This document shows, one piece after another, positions 52,859 through 64,000 of a stretch of DNA of 64,000 bases; the first letter of the stretch is position 1, and every line of letters starts with the position of its first letter. The notes beneath the pieces were generated by a model. The model ran no database searches, was not told where the DNA came from, and worked only from the letters and a program-made list of their open reading frames with translations. Source of the stretch: Pelargonium x hortorum (Eukaryota; Streptophyta; Magnoliopsida; Geraniales; Geraniaceae); the NCBI GenBank assembly GCA_036897525.1, contig JAYMTJ010000047.1, positions 1-64,000 of the forward strand. Direction: 5' to 3'. The translations under genes and the position numbers were made by a program.

Positions 52859-55800
52859 TTAATAAAGTATTCCCAACCTAGAAATCCAATCTAAGGAACT
52901 TGCAGAAATGACTCTTCAGTAACCAGTCAATGCTTTTGCCAACTTTAGAACCAATTAAAATCTAAATCTAACTTGTTCTAATTCCTCTAATCCTAAAAGT
53001 TAGGACAGATTAATTCAAATGTACTTCTTCAGCTATAAGGTCGGTCTCGCTCTTTTGTTAATGCCTTTACTTCTGTCAACTTATTGAAAAGAAAAAAGGA
53101 ATTTGAAAAGAATTAGCGACATATTTTGAGTCTGTAGTAGTCTGGGTTCTTATTGCTACTTTGCTACTTATAGTATATAAGACTTTAATTAATAAAGGCT
53201 AGTTTCCCTTCCTTCTGTTTAGAAAATGACCTACTTATCGTTACACTTAGAGTAAAAGGTGCTTCAATCATAATAAAACGTGAGGAGCCGAAGTTGTTAA
53301 CTAGTGCACATTAAAGAGTCAGAGGAAGTCCATAATAAAAGAGAGAATTTCCCTAGAGAAGGGAGTACTTAGGTGTTTAGACTCTTGAAATTCTGCATAG
53401 ATGTATCGAGAGAGTTATCCTGTTACTTTGCTTTGGGATGGACTTTCTACCCCCAAAATAAAATGGTTTTTTTGAACTAGAAACTAGAAAATCTTTCTCT
53501 TTATTTGTTGCATTCACTCATTATTCTTTCTTACAATGCATTTGATCGAAATAAGATTTCTTAGGTATTCACTTAGTAGAAGATTTTTTTTTAGAAGCTA
53601 TCTCTTAGTTAGGAAACCCAGTACCAGCAAATATGGCGGGAAATTGGGAACTGGTTGAGAATGAATACGAAAAAGCAACAGTTTCTTCTCCTGCGCATAG
53701 CAGTCTTATCAAGGATTCGGAGACTTAACTTAAAAGTGTCCCATGAGAGAGATAAGGTTGAGGTTTTTTTTGTCTTATCTACATAGAGTTGGTTGTACGC
53801 ATTTATATTTATGGTAATCTCGAAAAGATTTTCTAGAAATAAAATTCTAAATGTGGATAAGCTCTTGACGGGCTTCTCATAAATTATAAAAATGACAGGC
53901 CTCTTAACTATCTTATCTAAAAGAATATTCTGTGCTTTGTGAATTGAATATTTACTAAGGTAAGGGTTTCAACTACTTGAACTTACATTCTTCTAAATTA
54001 CTTGAGCTTGAGTTAGTACACCTACAAGTCTCATGAACTAAAAGAGCCTAACAGAAATGTATTATTATACTATACTTACTTAGATTAACTACACTATCTC
54101 TATTATACTTACTAGATACAATATAAGACACTTCCTATACTGACAGGTTTGCTAGCTCTTGCTCTCCCAGCTCATGAAAGGAATCCTAAGTCTCATGAAA
54201 CACAAAGGCATATGAAGTTTATGGGGGACTTTTAGACCTTTAGAGACACAGGTTATGCGGAGTAGGAGTTTTACATGTTGTCAAATGAGTTGAAAAGTTT
54301 TAGTTTTATAATCCCTAAGCAGAAAGTTCTAAGCGCACTGAACTTTAATTAATTTGTTATACTATTATACTACAAGAGGTCCTTTGGTAGGTAGATTGTA
54401 CAAGCTTTAACTTAGCTGCTGACCTACCATACAGCTTCCTTACAAACTTTACCATAAGGTAAATCCTCTATTTCATTTCAAATACTAAAAAAATCGAATT
54501 TAGAACAAAAGTCTTGGAGATATCTTTCATTTCTTCCCCATTCTATCTAAGTATTTCTTAGATCGAGAATCGAGCAAGAATTTCCTAACCTTCCTTTCAT
54601 TTTATAGATCCACAAAAGAAAAGGGTTTACTATAAATGTAATAGTAAATAAGGGCTTATTCCTTTAGTTTTTAGTTCAAGATTCTTTTCTTTTATTAGGC
54701 CTTTGTGTAAAGCTATAGTATATATATATATGAACGTACAAAATCAAATGTCTGCTCTCCTTTGAATACTTATTTTATTATTCGTAAATTCTTCGGAACT
54801 CCGCAAGCTTGTAATTTTAGCTAATGGAGACAAGTATAAAGCTCTTTATTTTATAGCAGGAGTTAAACCTTTGACAGTTTTATATAAACTTACTTATATA
54901 ATAGAGTTTTAAACAAGATGCCTCATAAGTTCAGTGTAGATCCAAATTGGTTTTTTTATAGTTAGCTAGAGACACTTGGTATTATTCTATCTAAGTAATT
55001 TAGTTATTTAGTTACCGTTGAGTCTTTGAGAAGTCTAAGAAATTAAGAGCGCTTTTGTTACTGTAACTTAAATTTCAAAAGGGACCACGGGAAGTTAATG
55101 GAGAGCCACACTTGAGCGCTTTGCTGTAAGACGGAGACTTCACAAACAAACTGATATAACCCCCCTATAAAATAGACTTTAATTTTAGACTAATTCCAGA
55201 AGCTTTAACAAACAAAACAAAGTATTTACCTAACTTTTAGGGTTCTTTAGATATTAGTATCCCTCCTATGGGGTTTAAGTTGAAGATCTCTCTTACTGAG
55301 ATAAAAAACGAGAATACTCAGATACTGGAAACTGAATACACGTAGAATTTTTTTGCTTTCTAAAAAAAATTAGTAAAGCGTAGGAATCGCATATTCATTT
55401 TAGAGAGCGTGTGTCAAGGTGTAAGCTCTCTCTATCTCTTCCGTAAGTATCCTAGTCAATCTAGTCCAGAATTAAATAGAGTATCTCAGAATTATAAAGG
55501 GAGGAATTCCAATTAGTTTAAAGCGATAAAGATTTCCTTTTGGGCACATCTTATATTAGTATTAGTTTTCCTTCAATTTCGGTTCAGCAGGTTCTAAACA
55601 AGTCAAGGACTACAATTTTCCTGAGGAAACCCAGGGGAGTCTTTTCTTAAATTGTGTTTCTGTATTCGGGTTCAAAGTTAGTGAGTTTCCGACAATCTAT
55701 AAATGAGTGAGATGTACAAAAAACAACACCCATCCGGTTAATATCGATTTGTTGTACTGAGTCCTTTATTATTGATTCCCGAATTTCAAAGTTAAAGTGG

Positions 55801-57063
55801 AATTAATTAGAGTCTAGTTGGAGTCTTTTAGGGCAAATAGCAAGGACCTGGCTGGGTAGATCTGACAAAGTCTTTTTCTCCGCCAGTTAAAAGGGGAATC
55901 TTAAGAATACCAGGTTAAAGTCTATCTAGGGTTTCGCAGCTATTTCCTTTTTTTTTTTAGGATAACTTTTTTGAAAACTACCCTTGAACTAACCCCGGGT
56001 TTATTCAGAATAAGGCAATTCTTATCTTAAGAATTTGATACACTATTAAAAAGATTCAAACCAAGCAGGAAAATCTGACTAACCGGGTACCCCCCTTTAG
56101 GAAAGGACTCAATTGTATAGCCTAGACTCAATTTATTCTAATAACTAGAGAAATTATTACTAGTTTTTTTATTATCCCAAACTCAAAGGAAATCTTAATA
56201 CACATAAGCGAAAGACCTTGGATCTCCCTCTCCCACTTAGGTTTTTTTCTTAACTACAAATAAATTGGAGCATAGTCAGGCCTCAAGGGGAGCTCTTTTA
56301 AGCTAAACTTCTTTATGTCCGGGTTACACTATACTTAAGCATACTGAGTTTCGCTTGATTTTATTGTTATATGGGTTCTTTAACTATTAATATATTTGCT
56401 CCTGAAAGAGGTTATACTATCGGTTACATCATACTAGGTCTACAGGCGCTTGAACCGGCAAGAGAGTTACCTCTGAATAAGATAGAGATTATTTTATTAA
56501 TATTAAAGCTAGAGGTTGCGTGATGAAGAGTATAGGTATAGTTATTTATAAAGGTTTGGGGGTTACGAAGAGTAGTACAGGTATAGCTGATAAGACTTAG
56601 AAGATACAAATACTGATACAGAGTATGAGTAAGACGAAAGCAAGTGTCAATAAGAGTGGTGTGTCTGTAGCGTATGAATGTTCTATCTAGGATACTATAC
56701 TACCTACAATTCCCTAAGGTTTAATACTTTTTGAGTAACAACAGAGTGCAAAAGGAAGATTTCTGAACTACTTACCTAACGCTATCTATAACTAACTATT
56801 CCTATTTTAAGAGTAAGACAACACTACTGTATCATATACTATATCTAATAGAAGATACACTATTAGCTACTATAGAATTAAGACAATAGATATTTTACTG
56901 GATACTACAATAGGCATTTTTATGGGCACACTGGCTAGAGGGAACTCTAAGGCATTGCATACAGGGGCTCATAAGAAGAGTAACATTAATTAAAGCTGCT
57001 GCAGGTATCGTAGGGAGTCTAGTTCATAAGATACTGGTAGGAAGTATAGCTATTAGGACACAT

Positions 57064-57081
57064 ATAGGTATAGGTATAGGT
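57064..57081. repeat. Hexamer microsatellite
   Basis: ATAGGT is repeated three times in tandem, in a stretch otherwise rich in related GTATAG words. Confidence 0.75.
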
Positions 57082-58161
57082 ATGAAGAGTATGAAAGTAG
57101 GGTACAGAAAGCAAGTACAGGTTACAAGAGAGAAAAGACTATAAAAACTTCTTGATTGAATGCCAGAAATTGCTTTCCCCGTAGACATTTGGGGAATTTG
57201 CGGTTTAAGGGACTTAAGACCCCATACTCCTAAATGTCTAATTTACCTAGACCCCCCATCGTACAAAGCTCATATTATCCTTAGCATGGAACTTGATACT
57301 AAATTATATAGTATAACAGAGCCCTTTCACTTTTGTTCCAGTATTTCTTAGGAGTGCTGTGAGTTCTAGTAACCGGGGTCGAGGCTATAATCTAAAAAGT
57401 AACCAACATTTTATTTTATGTGGAAATCCTAACATTGTGCTTCTCATGGTGTCTGGTATTTTGTTTTGAAGTCTGATATATAGGTTGATATACTCTAATC
57501 TTAGAAAGTGAAGGAAACTTAGTTTACATTCCTTTAGTAAAAACTCATAGGGACTCCTTTATTATTTTGTAGACAGATTTTATTACCCCTCTCATAACAG
57601 TCGCTATAACACCACCGGAAGACTTTGTACTAGTATTTCCTGATAGGAATTGTATCCTATTGCACCTTCATTCTATTTATTGTATTAGTCTTATTTGTAT
57701 TTAGTATCCTAATATTAGTGTCTCTTAACATTTAAGTAAGAAGCTCCCGGATAAAGAAAGGGGAAACCCTATCGGTAAAATGTATTGATCCCATAACACT
57801 CCTGAAGTGAAGTTATTCTTAACCAGAATCTAAAGAATCTCCTTTCGTGTTAAACAATTTACCAGTCATTACTATATTGAAGAAACAAAAGGGCCAGAAA
57901 AGGCTTATGTATCGACGCAATATTGTTTGACCCCCTATTCTAAATTCTAAAACGGATTTTCATTATATTGATTGCAATTCTAGCTACTCAGTCAACTGAT
58001 AACTAGGTACCGGCAGGCCCTATTATCTTACAGTGCTTTCGAAAAAAGGAAAGTCTACTCTTTGTTTTGTGCCAGCTTTAGCTCATAAAAAAGTAGGTTG
58101 TGGACCTTTGAAAAGCGACCCCCGCGTATCTTGCGTATCCTCTAATTAACGTATCTTGTGT

Positions 58162-58174
58162 GGCGCCGGGCGCC
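58162..58174. repeat. GC-only 13-bp inverted repeat
   Basis: GGCGC, a 3-base loop, then GCGCC makes a perfect, entirely G+C hairpin in AT-rich surroundings. Just before it the word CGTATCTTG occurs twice (near 58126 and 58150). No gene is adjacent, so no terminator role can be assigned. Confidence 0.5.
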
Positions 58175-59601
58175 TGAGTCTTTTTTGAACTTATAACGGA
58201 AGCTCCTATATATTTGTTTACATATTACACCCTTGCTTCTCAAAGAATTTTCCGGGTTAGGAAGCTGTCCGCTTACCGGGGCTCAAAATTTAGAGTATTG
58301 CAGGGGTTATCCGTTCAAAACCTGTCGGGTATCCCTAAGCCTAAAGAAAGTTAAATTAAATAGTAATTTGTATATGGAATAAAGACCCTAGTGATTTATA
58401 GAAGTTCCCGTGTTCTTTATAAAAACCTTCTTTCAAATCACAGGCTGGAATTTAAAAAGGCCTGAATTTGCATTTGTCAAATAAAGATAATAAATAAAAA
58501 AACTAGAAGCAGCTAGTTTATAGGGCCTCGATCTCCCCCTTTTTTAAGAATTTTTTTGTGACTTAGTTTCGAGGTCGGGTAAAGGTTTGGCATTGGCATA
58601 AGGTGTAACACAGCAGAAGCCTCCCGAAGAAAATATTTGAAAGGGATTCTAGCTTCACAAAGCTATTTGCATCTTTACTAAGAGCCCGTCTTTATCTTTA
58701 TGTAGAGTCTCAACTGGGTGTTTGTCTGAGTTCTGAGTAATGTATTCCCTTCAGTCTATAATTGAATTTCTTGTCTTAAAATTACAGAGTACCCTCTCTC
58801 TATATGGACTAGTCATTGTCCCAGATCCTTTCTGGGAAATTCAATCCGTTTTGGAATCATGTTTTTTTTAAGCTTCTTTAGTTAGCTAGAACGTAGTTAG
58901 TTGAAAATTCCCCAAAAATCCTAAATGCAAATTATCGGGTTAGTGTTTCTTTTTAGTTTCCTGGAATCCCTTGTGTGAAGGTCTAGAGAAACTTATCGGG
59001 GCTTTCTATGGGCCGTGTTTTGCTAAAGAATTGAATTTCCTTTCAACCCAACCAATAAACCAATAATAATGTAGGGATGCGGAGTATACTTTTCCCGCAT
59101 TTCTGTAGAATAACTAGAGTAGGGTCGAGATTTAACGCTTTTGCGTTCCGCTTTCTCCTTACAAGAGAACTTTTTTAGGGATATCGAGGGATACCCGTAT
59201 GGAAGGGGCTGTTTCCTATAAAAAGTCAGTTTCTTTTAGTCCCCTATAAAGCTTCCCTTGTGTTTCATGGGTATAAAGCCTTTATACCTGCGCAAAACTC
59301 TTAGTCAATTTCTTTTATATGTTAGAATAAAATTCCTTTAAAGTCTTCCTCTCGGCTATAAATAAGGTCCAGCCTTTAATCCTGTTAGGATAAGCCCTAT
59401 CCGCGTGCCCTTGTCATTTCTCAAGATTTCGGCAGCCTATAAATCAAATTCGCAGGATTTTTTCTACCAGCCTAAGAAGTAAAATGATAGTAACAAAAAA
59501 GGTGTAGTTTTGAAAAAGAAAGTCTAATATTCTTAAACCCTGCAAAAAAAAAGTATAGAAGTATAAGCGGATTGCTGCTGCTTTTAGAGATAGATTAAAG
59601 T

Positions 59602-59628
59602 GCACGGGTTCGAATCCTGTCCAGTCAT
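59602..59628 (+). pseudogene. tRNA 3'-end fragment
   Basis: A well-formed T-arm (ACGGG, loop TTCGAAT, CCTGT) is followed by CCAGTCA in the acceptor position, but no matching 5' acceptor, D-arm or anticodon arm lies within 100 bp upstream. The word GTTCGAATCCTGTCC is as in plant mitochondrial trnfM, so it could be a fragment of that gene. It is most likely a relic, or possibly a minimal 3'-processing signal. Confidence 0.35.
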
Positions 59629-60049
59629 TAATAAGATAATAACTAAAATTTTCATGCGTTTTTTCCTTAGCTTTAGTTGTACCAACAAATGAACTCCTAA
59701 AGGGTCTAGACTCTAAATGAACCGAACCTTTTGTCAAGAATATTCCGAAAACTGTAGTCATTTTGTGTAAGTAAAAAGATCTATACGAGGACTTGCGGAA
59801 TTAATTGGATTGGAGATCCATATTCCTAATATAAGCCTAGTAATATCCGACTTTTCTATTTCTTTCTACACTCGGGATTTACAAACAATAAATTTTATAA
59901 GAGTGACTTGTTTGATATTCCCTACCTTAAACTATGACTTTGTTACTCCACTACCCACAAAACAACAAAGGGAACTCGGGATCCTTTTTGTATATTTTCT
60001 TATTTTATTATCTAGGAGTAAGTGCTTAATTGGCATGTTAGTTTACCCG

Positions 60050-60116
60050 CGATTCCATTTGAACCAAGGATTCCCGACATATGAGAGCCGTACTCTATCT
60101 AACCACCAAGTAGAGA
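60050..60116 (-). pseudogene. Decayed tRNA, trnM(CAU)-like
   Basis: On the minus strand the order CTACTTGGTGGTTAGA, GCTCTCATATGTCGGGA, TCCTTGGTTCAAAT matches the D-arm, anticodon (CAU) and T-arm order of elongator trnM (plastid-type words CTACTTAACTCAGCGGTTAGAG, CTTTCATACGGCGGGAG and TCATTGGTTCAAATCC, split here at the same points). Stems are broken and the acceptor is lost, so it is not functional. The open frame that crosses it on the other strand is probably fortuitous. Identity as trnM is moderate; other tRNAs share parts of these words. Confidence 0.45.
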
Positions 60117-61018
60117 GAATTAAAATAAATAAATGCAGAGTAATGCAATGCAATATGAAGAATATTAATATTAAGGTATACTTTTTAAAGATTTTTATAT
60201 TACAGCCATAAAATACTCAAAATTTCTTGAAGGATCCCACTTAAACTTTAAAGAGATTCTAAAAAAAAAAAAAACGGAATTAAGCAGGCCCCTGTTCTTT
60301 CTTAAACCCTTGGTGTTTACAAACCAAGAATCCTATAATTTACTTAGTATTAGCCGGTACTATACCTTACCTCCTCCAGTGGATAACTTAATATTCTATT
60401 TAAATTCTTGACACCTTAAACCCTTCTCGAAAATACATATCAAGTTTTTTTCCAATCCAAAGTATATATATAGAACTAGAGCGCTTTGTTTCTTATAAGA
60501 AACTACTAACATAAACCCAAAAACAAGATGGGTACACACTATGTTCCACATTTATAGTATAGGTTTAGTCGGGGATTCTTTTCCCGTAGCTCGTTCCTCG
60601 GGAAACAGGTCTCAAAAAAGTATGTTTACTAGGAAGTTTTACCGCACTTTCTTTACAGCGGCCTTCAGAGGAGCACCTCTTTGCACAAAAAATACAGATT
60701 TAATATTTGCACTGTTCCCGGGTTATTTATAGTAAGCGGGCGCTCGAAGTACACTAATAAAGTTTAGTAAAGAAAACCTGATATAAAATACACTGCCTCA
60801 TAAACTTTCAGTATCGCAACTAAAAGAAAATTGCAAAGCTGTCATCTGGGATCCATAATTAGTACCATAAAAGTACCCGCTAAAAGTGACTGTCTTGAAT
60901 TAATAAAGAGTCCCGTATCAAGAAATTATACCAAACTATTTCCTTTTTGGATATACAGAACTTTAACCCCTTTTTTTAATAGAATAAGCGTAGGTAAATG
61001 TGCTAAGCGAACTCATTG
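60117..61018. other. Gene-free stretch between the trnM relic and trnH
   Basis: Nothing recognisable was found. Short open frames on the plus strand (about 63-73 codons) have no family features; the last one ends in the antisense of trnH. Confidence 0.6.
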
Positions 61019-61092
61019 GGCGAATGACGGGGATCGAACCCGCGTATGGTAGATTCACAATCTACTGCCTTAACCACTTGGCTACATCCACC
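61019..61092 (-). tRNA. trnH: tRNA-His(GUG), plastid-derived
   Basis: This is a complete cloverleaf on the minus strand. The acceptor GUGGAUG pairs fully with CAUUCGC (two G-U pairs), with an encoded G at position -1 as histidine tRNAs need. The D-arm is AGCCAAGTGGTTAAGGC, the anticodon arm is GUAGA/UCUAC around UUGUGAA (anticodon GUG), and the T-arm is GCGGG/CCCGU around TTCGATC. It matches the plastid trnH-GUG pattern used by most angiosperm mitochondria, with several substitutions. The plastid anticodon stem is normally GUGGA/UCCAC, so one pair changed from G-C to A-U on both strands. That compensatory change argues for continued function. No neighbour gene lies within several kb. Confidence 0.93.
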
Positions 61093-64000
61093 CTTAGAAA
61101 AGTAATTCACTCAGTAGCGTGCATCCATTAACCTTTCATTTTTTTCTATATAAGCAATTACTTTGAGGGTTAGAAATTTCTTAAAGGCAAATGGCATCCT
61201 CGAAAAGTGGTATCTCCTAGAATGTACAGTCACTTCAATACAAGATTGAGAAAATAACCAACCCAACCTTAAGAGGAAACCCTCTCTTTTGTCAGTACTA
61301 AAATGGTTTTCCCAGAGCCCTACCCTACCCTTCCCTTCCCTTATAATCAAAGTTCAAAAAAGAAGTTAGTTATTACCAAAGGAAAGATTTTAAGGGCAAA
61401 ATCTAGAGCTTGCCTGTATACTTTCCTTTAGAATTCCTGTGCTTGGTTTCTTCGTAAGTATTAAGCACTTATATAAATCTTATTCAGTTCGAGGGTTATT
61501 ATCATTAAGTAAAGAGCTTCTAGATTAGGAATCCTGCTTTTGTTAGAGCTACCTAAGGGATCTATCCACATTCAAATTTACATGTACTAAGAGACACCTT
61601 GATTGAATTGAAAAGACGGAAAACAAACACTTAAGTTAAGAACTTTTGCTTTATAAAAAGTTTGCCCTCATAACTCATAATAATAAAGTCAAGAAATTGA
61701 TTTAATTTAATGTAGAAACCCAATTCGCGAGAACTTTAATTCTAAATTATAACATCCGGCATACACTGCTCTTGCAAGCTCGAAAACGAGGAGGGTAAGT
61801 ACAACGTAAAACCTAGTTTCTTATCGAATGCGAACTCTTATAAGATAAGAAATGTAAATAAGCTTCTACAATAAAACTTTTTTTCCTTAACTTGAGTATA
61901 GCACAATATGCAATTAACGCCTAAACACCTTGTAAAGTTACCTATATGCATCACTCGCACTTTTGATTGTAAAAGAATATAAGGGAATCCTAAGCAATGA
62001 CAGAGCGCTATTAATATCACGGAAACGGGGTCGGATAAAAGCACATAATAGAAGGACAAACTATTGGGGCAAAGATCCCTATACTTATCAATTTTTCGTC
62101 CCTCTGTTTCTATGTTAGGTTACAACCAATTCTGTAATTAACACTCTTTTGATTTGAGGTCCAGTACTATGTCTAAGCTGGGCAAAAAAAAGGAAATATA
62201 TCCGGATAGAGAGCCTTTACCTTTATTTATGGATATACGAATTTTCCTCAGTTCCGGAGTCTTTCGCTTTTGAAGGCAAAGCTTTAATTTATTTCAATAA
62301 TTTGAATTGTTTCGAGGAAAAGTAATTCCAGGGTGTGCAGTACCTCTAGAAAAATCGGTTATGTCATTGTAAGTTTATGTACTTAATTTCTTTATTTATT
62401 AGCTTGACTTTGCCAAAGAAAGAGAGTACCACATACTCGCCCGTGCTTTATCTTTAATATAGTGTCCAAAAAATTCCTTAATAGTAGCTATATTAAGAAT
62501 CCTAGGATATAATAGGAAGCTTACACGATACTTCTACATAACAGGAAATTTTTATTAAAACTAGAAAAAACTTTATTTTTACATGAACAAAACCCAGGAT
62601 TGTATTATTAAAAACATCCTTTAGTCTTTTAAAAGCTCTACAAATCTAAATGAATCCTTATGTGCATTTCTTTATATCTTTTACTCAAGTTTATTATATT
62701 ACTCAGCCTCTTTTGAGTTTTTCATGGGGGTATCCTCCTAACTTTTTTTTTTATTTACGTGATCGAAAAGGTATAGACTAAATGCAAGCCGGGACAACCA
62801 ACCCAAGTTGCTATTTCTACTCACACTTGGCGGGGGCTCGTCCGGTAGACAATTCTTGATGTATGTGATTGGGATTCCTAGAGGCTTTGCTATAGTATTT
62901 CGCCCCGTACTTTTAGTAGAGAAAGTAACTCTAATCTATAGAAACCTTTTGTTTTTACAATTATATAGTACTGGATCCCGAGATTAATTGAGGCGCCGCT
63001 ATGAGTAAGGAAATTTCCAACTTCGGCCTAATATGTTTCATTTACAGGGAATCCCCGTTTTAACTAATACATATCAGGTATACCTAACACTTACAGCATA
63101 ACAAGGAAAACTATATACGTCTAAGCCAGCCTCGAGGTTTTGGTTTTGCGCGGCCTCTAATAGTAATGACTACCCAAAATAAATACCAAGAATATTCCCA
63201 AGCTCCTTCTCACGGGTTGGGCTAGAAGGGGACCCTTTATTAATTAATAACCAAGTTTATATCGTCTATTATTTACTTTATCCCCACGCTCTGCAGGATC
63301 AAACTTTCCAATACGTAAATATTGTACTATGCATTTTCCAGGGCCCTTAGTTTTTAATCGTTTTAGTTTTTTTTCTGTTGGTTAGTGTATTCTACTCTGA
63401 GTAAGTGCCTTTTCATTCTATTCTAGTTTGGGTTTCTCATGTGTTGCCCATATATACGGAATTTTCTATTTGGTCTCTCTGCGTACTTTATGTCAAGTAT
63501 TTTTAAGGACTCATCTCATAAAAGGGAAACCTTGTACGTGTGTATTGAAAGTCTTCCCTTGGTTTTTAGGAGTACCCCGAGGTAATTCAAAAATAGGCCA
63601 ACCAAAGCTTTTAAACCGATTTAAATAAATATTAGGAGAGACTGTCAGCCGTAAAGTAACAAAAAGAGCTTTTCTTATATACTAAACAAAGGAAAGAAAC
63701 TTAAGAACTGGCTATCAACTTCTCTCCAAAGCACTCTATTTCTTTTAGTTTTATAGAATCCTCAGAGACCTTAGTGAGATACCTTGTTCTTAGGACCTAG
63801 AGAGGATTGTGGGCAGTAGGCAGAGAGACTGATTCTAGCCAGATAGATGCCTTTCATTGCCTTCTTGTAACCAGGAATGGTATTCTTTAGCTTGTTTGAG
63901 TAGCTTTATTGGATTGTTATATAATTTAGAAGTAAACTTCCTCTTCTTCCATGTCCTTATCGCTAGGGAGGATACAAATCTTAGTAGTGCATAGAGGGCA
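61093..64000. other. Gene-free stretch to window end
   Basis: No gene is recognised. Open frames up to 79 codons lack motifs. A short CCCTT run repeat lies near 61325. The last 300 bases look slightly less AT-rich but show no readable gene. Confidence 0.6.

Larger units (their letters stand above)
51889..59601. other. Gene-free stretch
   Basis: No gene is recognised. It contains the second 23-bp repeat copy (52836-52858), a hexamer triplet at 57064 and a GC-rich hairpin at 58162. The open frames near 56.4 and 57.2 kb, about 60 codons each, have no recognisable features. Confidence 0.6.

Noticed and set aside
59444-59761. 105-codon minus-strand frame with a hydrophobic C-terminal part
   Set aside because: It crosses the tRNA 3' fragment at 59602 in antisense and shows no family motif. 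Hydrophobic stretches are expected from AT-rich DNA.

Overview
This window reads as part of an angiosperm mitochondrial genome. The evidence is atp9, nad4L and a C-terminal piece of atp6 in recognisable plant form, a plastid-type tRNA-His gene, and a degraded plastid petD fragment of the kind common in plant mitochondria. The rest is AT-rich DNA (roughly 60-65% A+T by eye) with stops in all frames. Clear coding and RNA content is only about 1-2% of the 64 kb. The conserved genes are unusually diverged: atp9 carries many replacements in a normally almost invariant protein, and nad4L differs at many silent positions and has an encoded ATG where most angiosperms have an edited ACG. Low gene density plus fast-evolving genes recalls lineages with enlarged, high-mutation mitochondrial genomes, such as some Silene species. 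That taxonomic hint is inference only.

Layout. Positions 70-218 hold a plastid petD relic. Positions 227-5690 have no recognised gene. Positions 5696-7817 form the one dense region: a 30-bp leader, atp9, a tRNA-like element (likely a 3'-end processing signal), a second copy of the same leader, then three short reading frames in different phases. These are a membrane leader, a charged helical segment, and the last two membrane helices of ATP synthase subunit a (atp6). nad4L lies alone at 31652-31954. A plastid-derived trnH(GUG) lies on the minus strand at 61019-61092. In between are gene-free stretches with degraded tRNA relics (near 4.5, 16.7, 44.5, 47.1, 51.8, 59.6 and 60.1 kb), a 23-bp repeat shared by 19.8 and 52.8 kb, and several two-copy micro-tandems.

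Function. atp9 (c-ring) and the atp6 fragment (the stator helices facing the c-ring) belong to the same Fo proton channel and sit about 1.4 kb apart on one strand with duplicated leader sequence. The atp6 piece lacks most of the subunit, so a complete atp6 must lie elsewhere if this lineage keeps it. nad4L is the NuoK-type subunit of complex I. No CRISPR array, rRNA gene, intact transposon or viral element was seen. The most unusual object is the atp9 / tRNA-like element / chimeric atp6 cassette.
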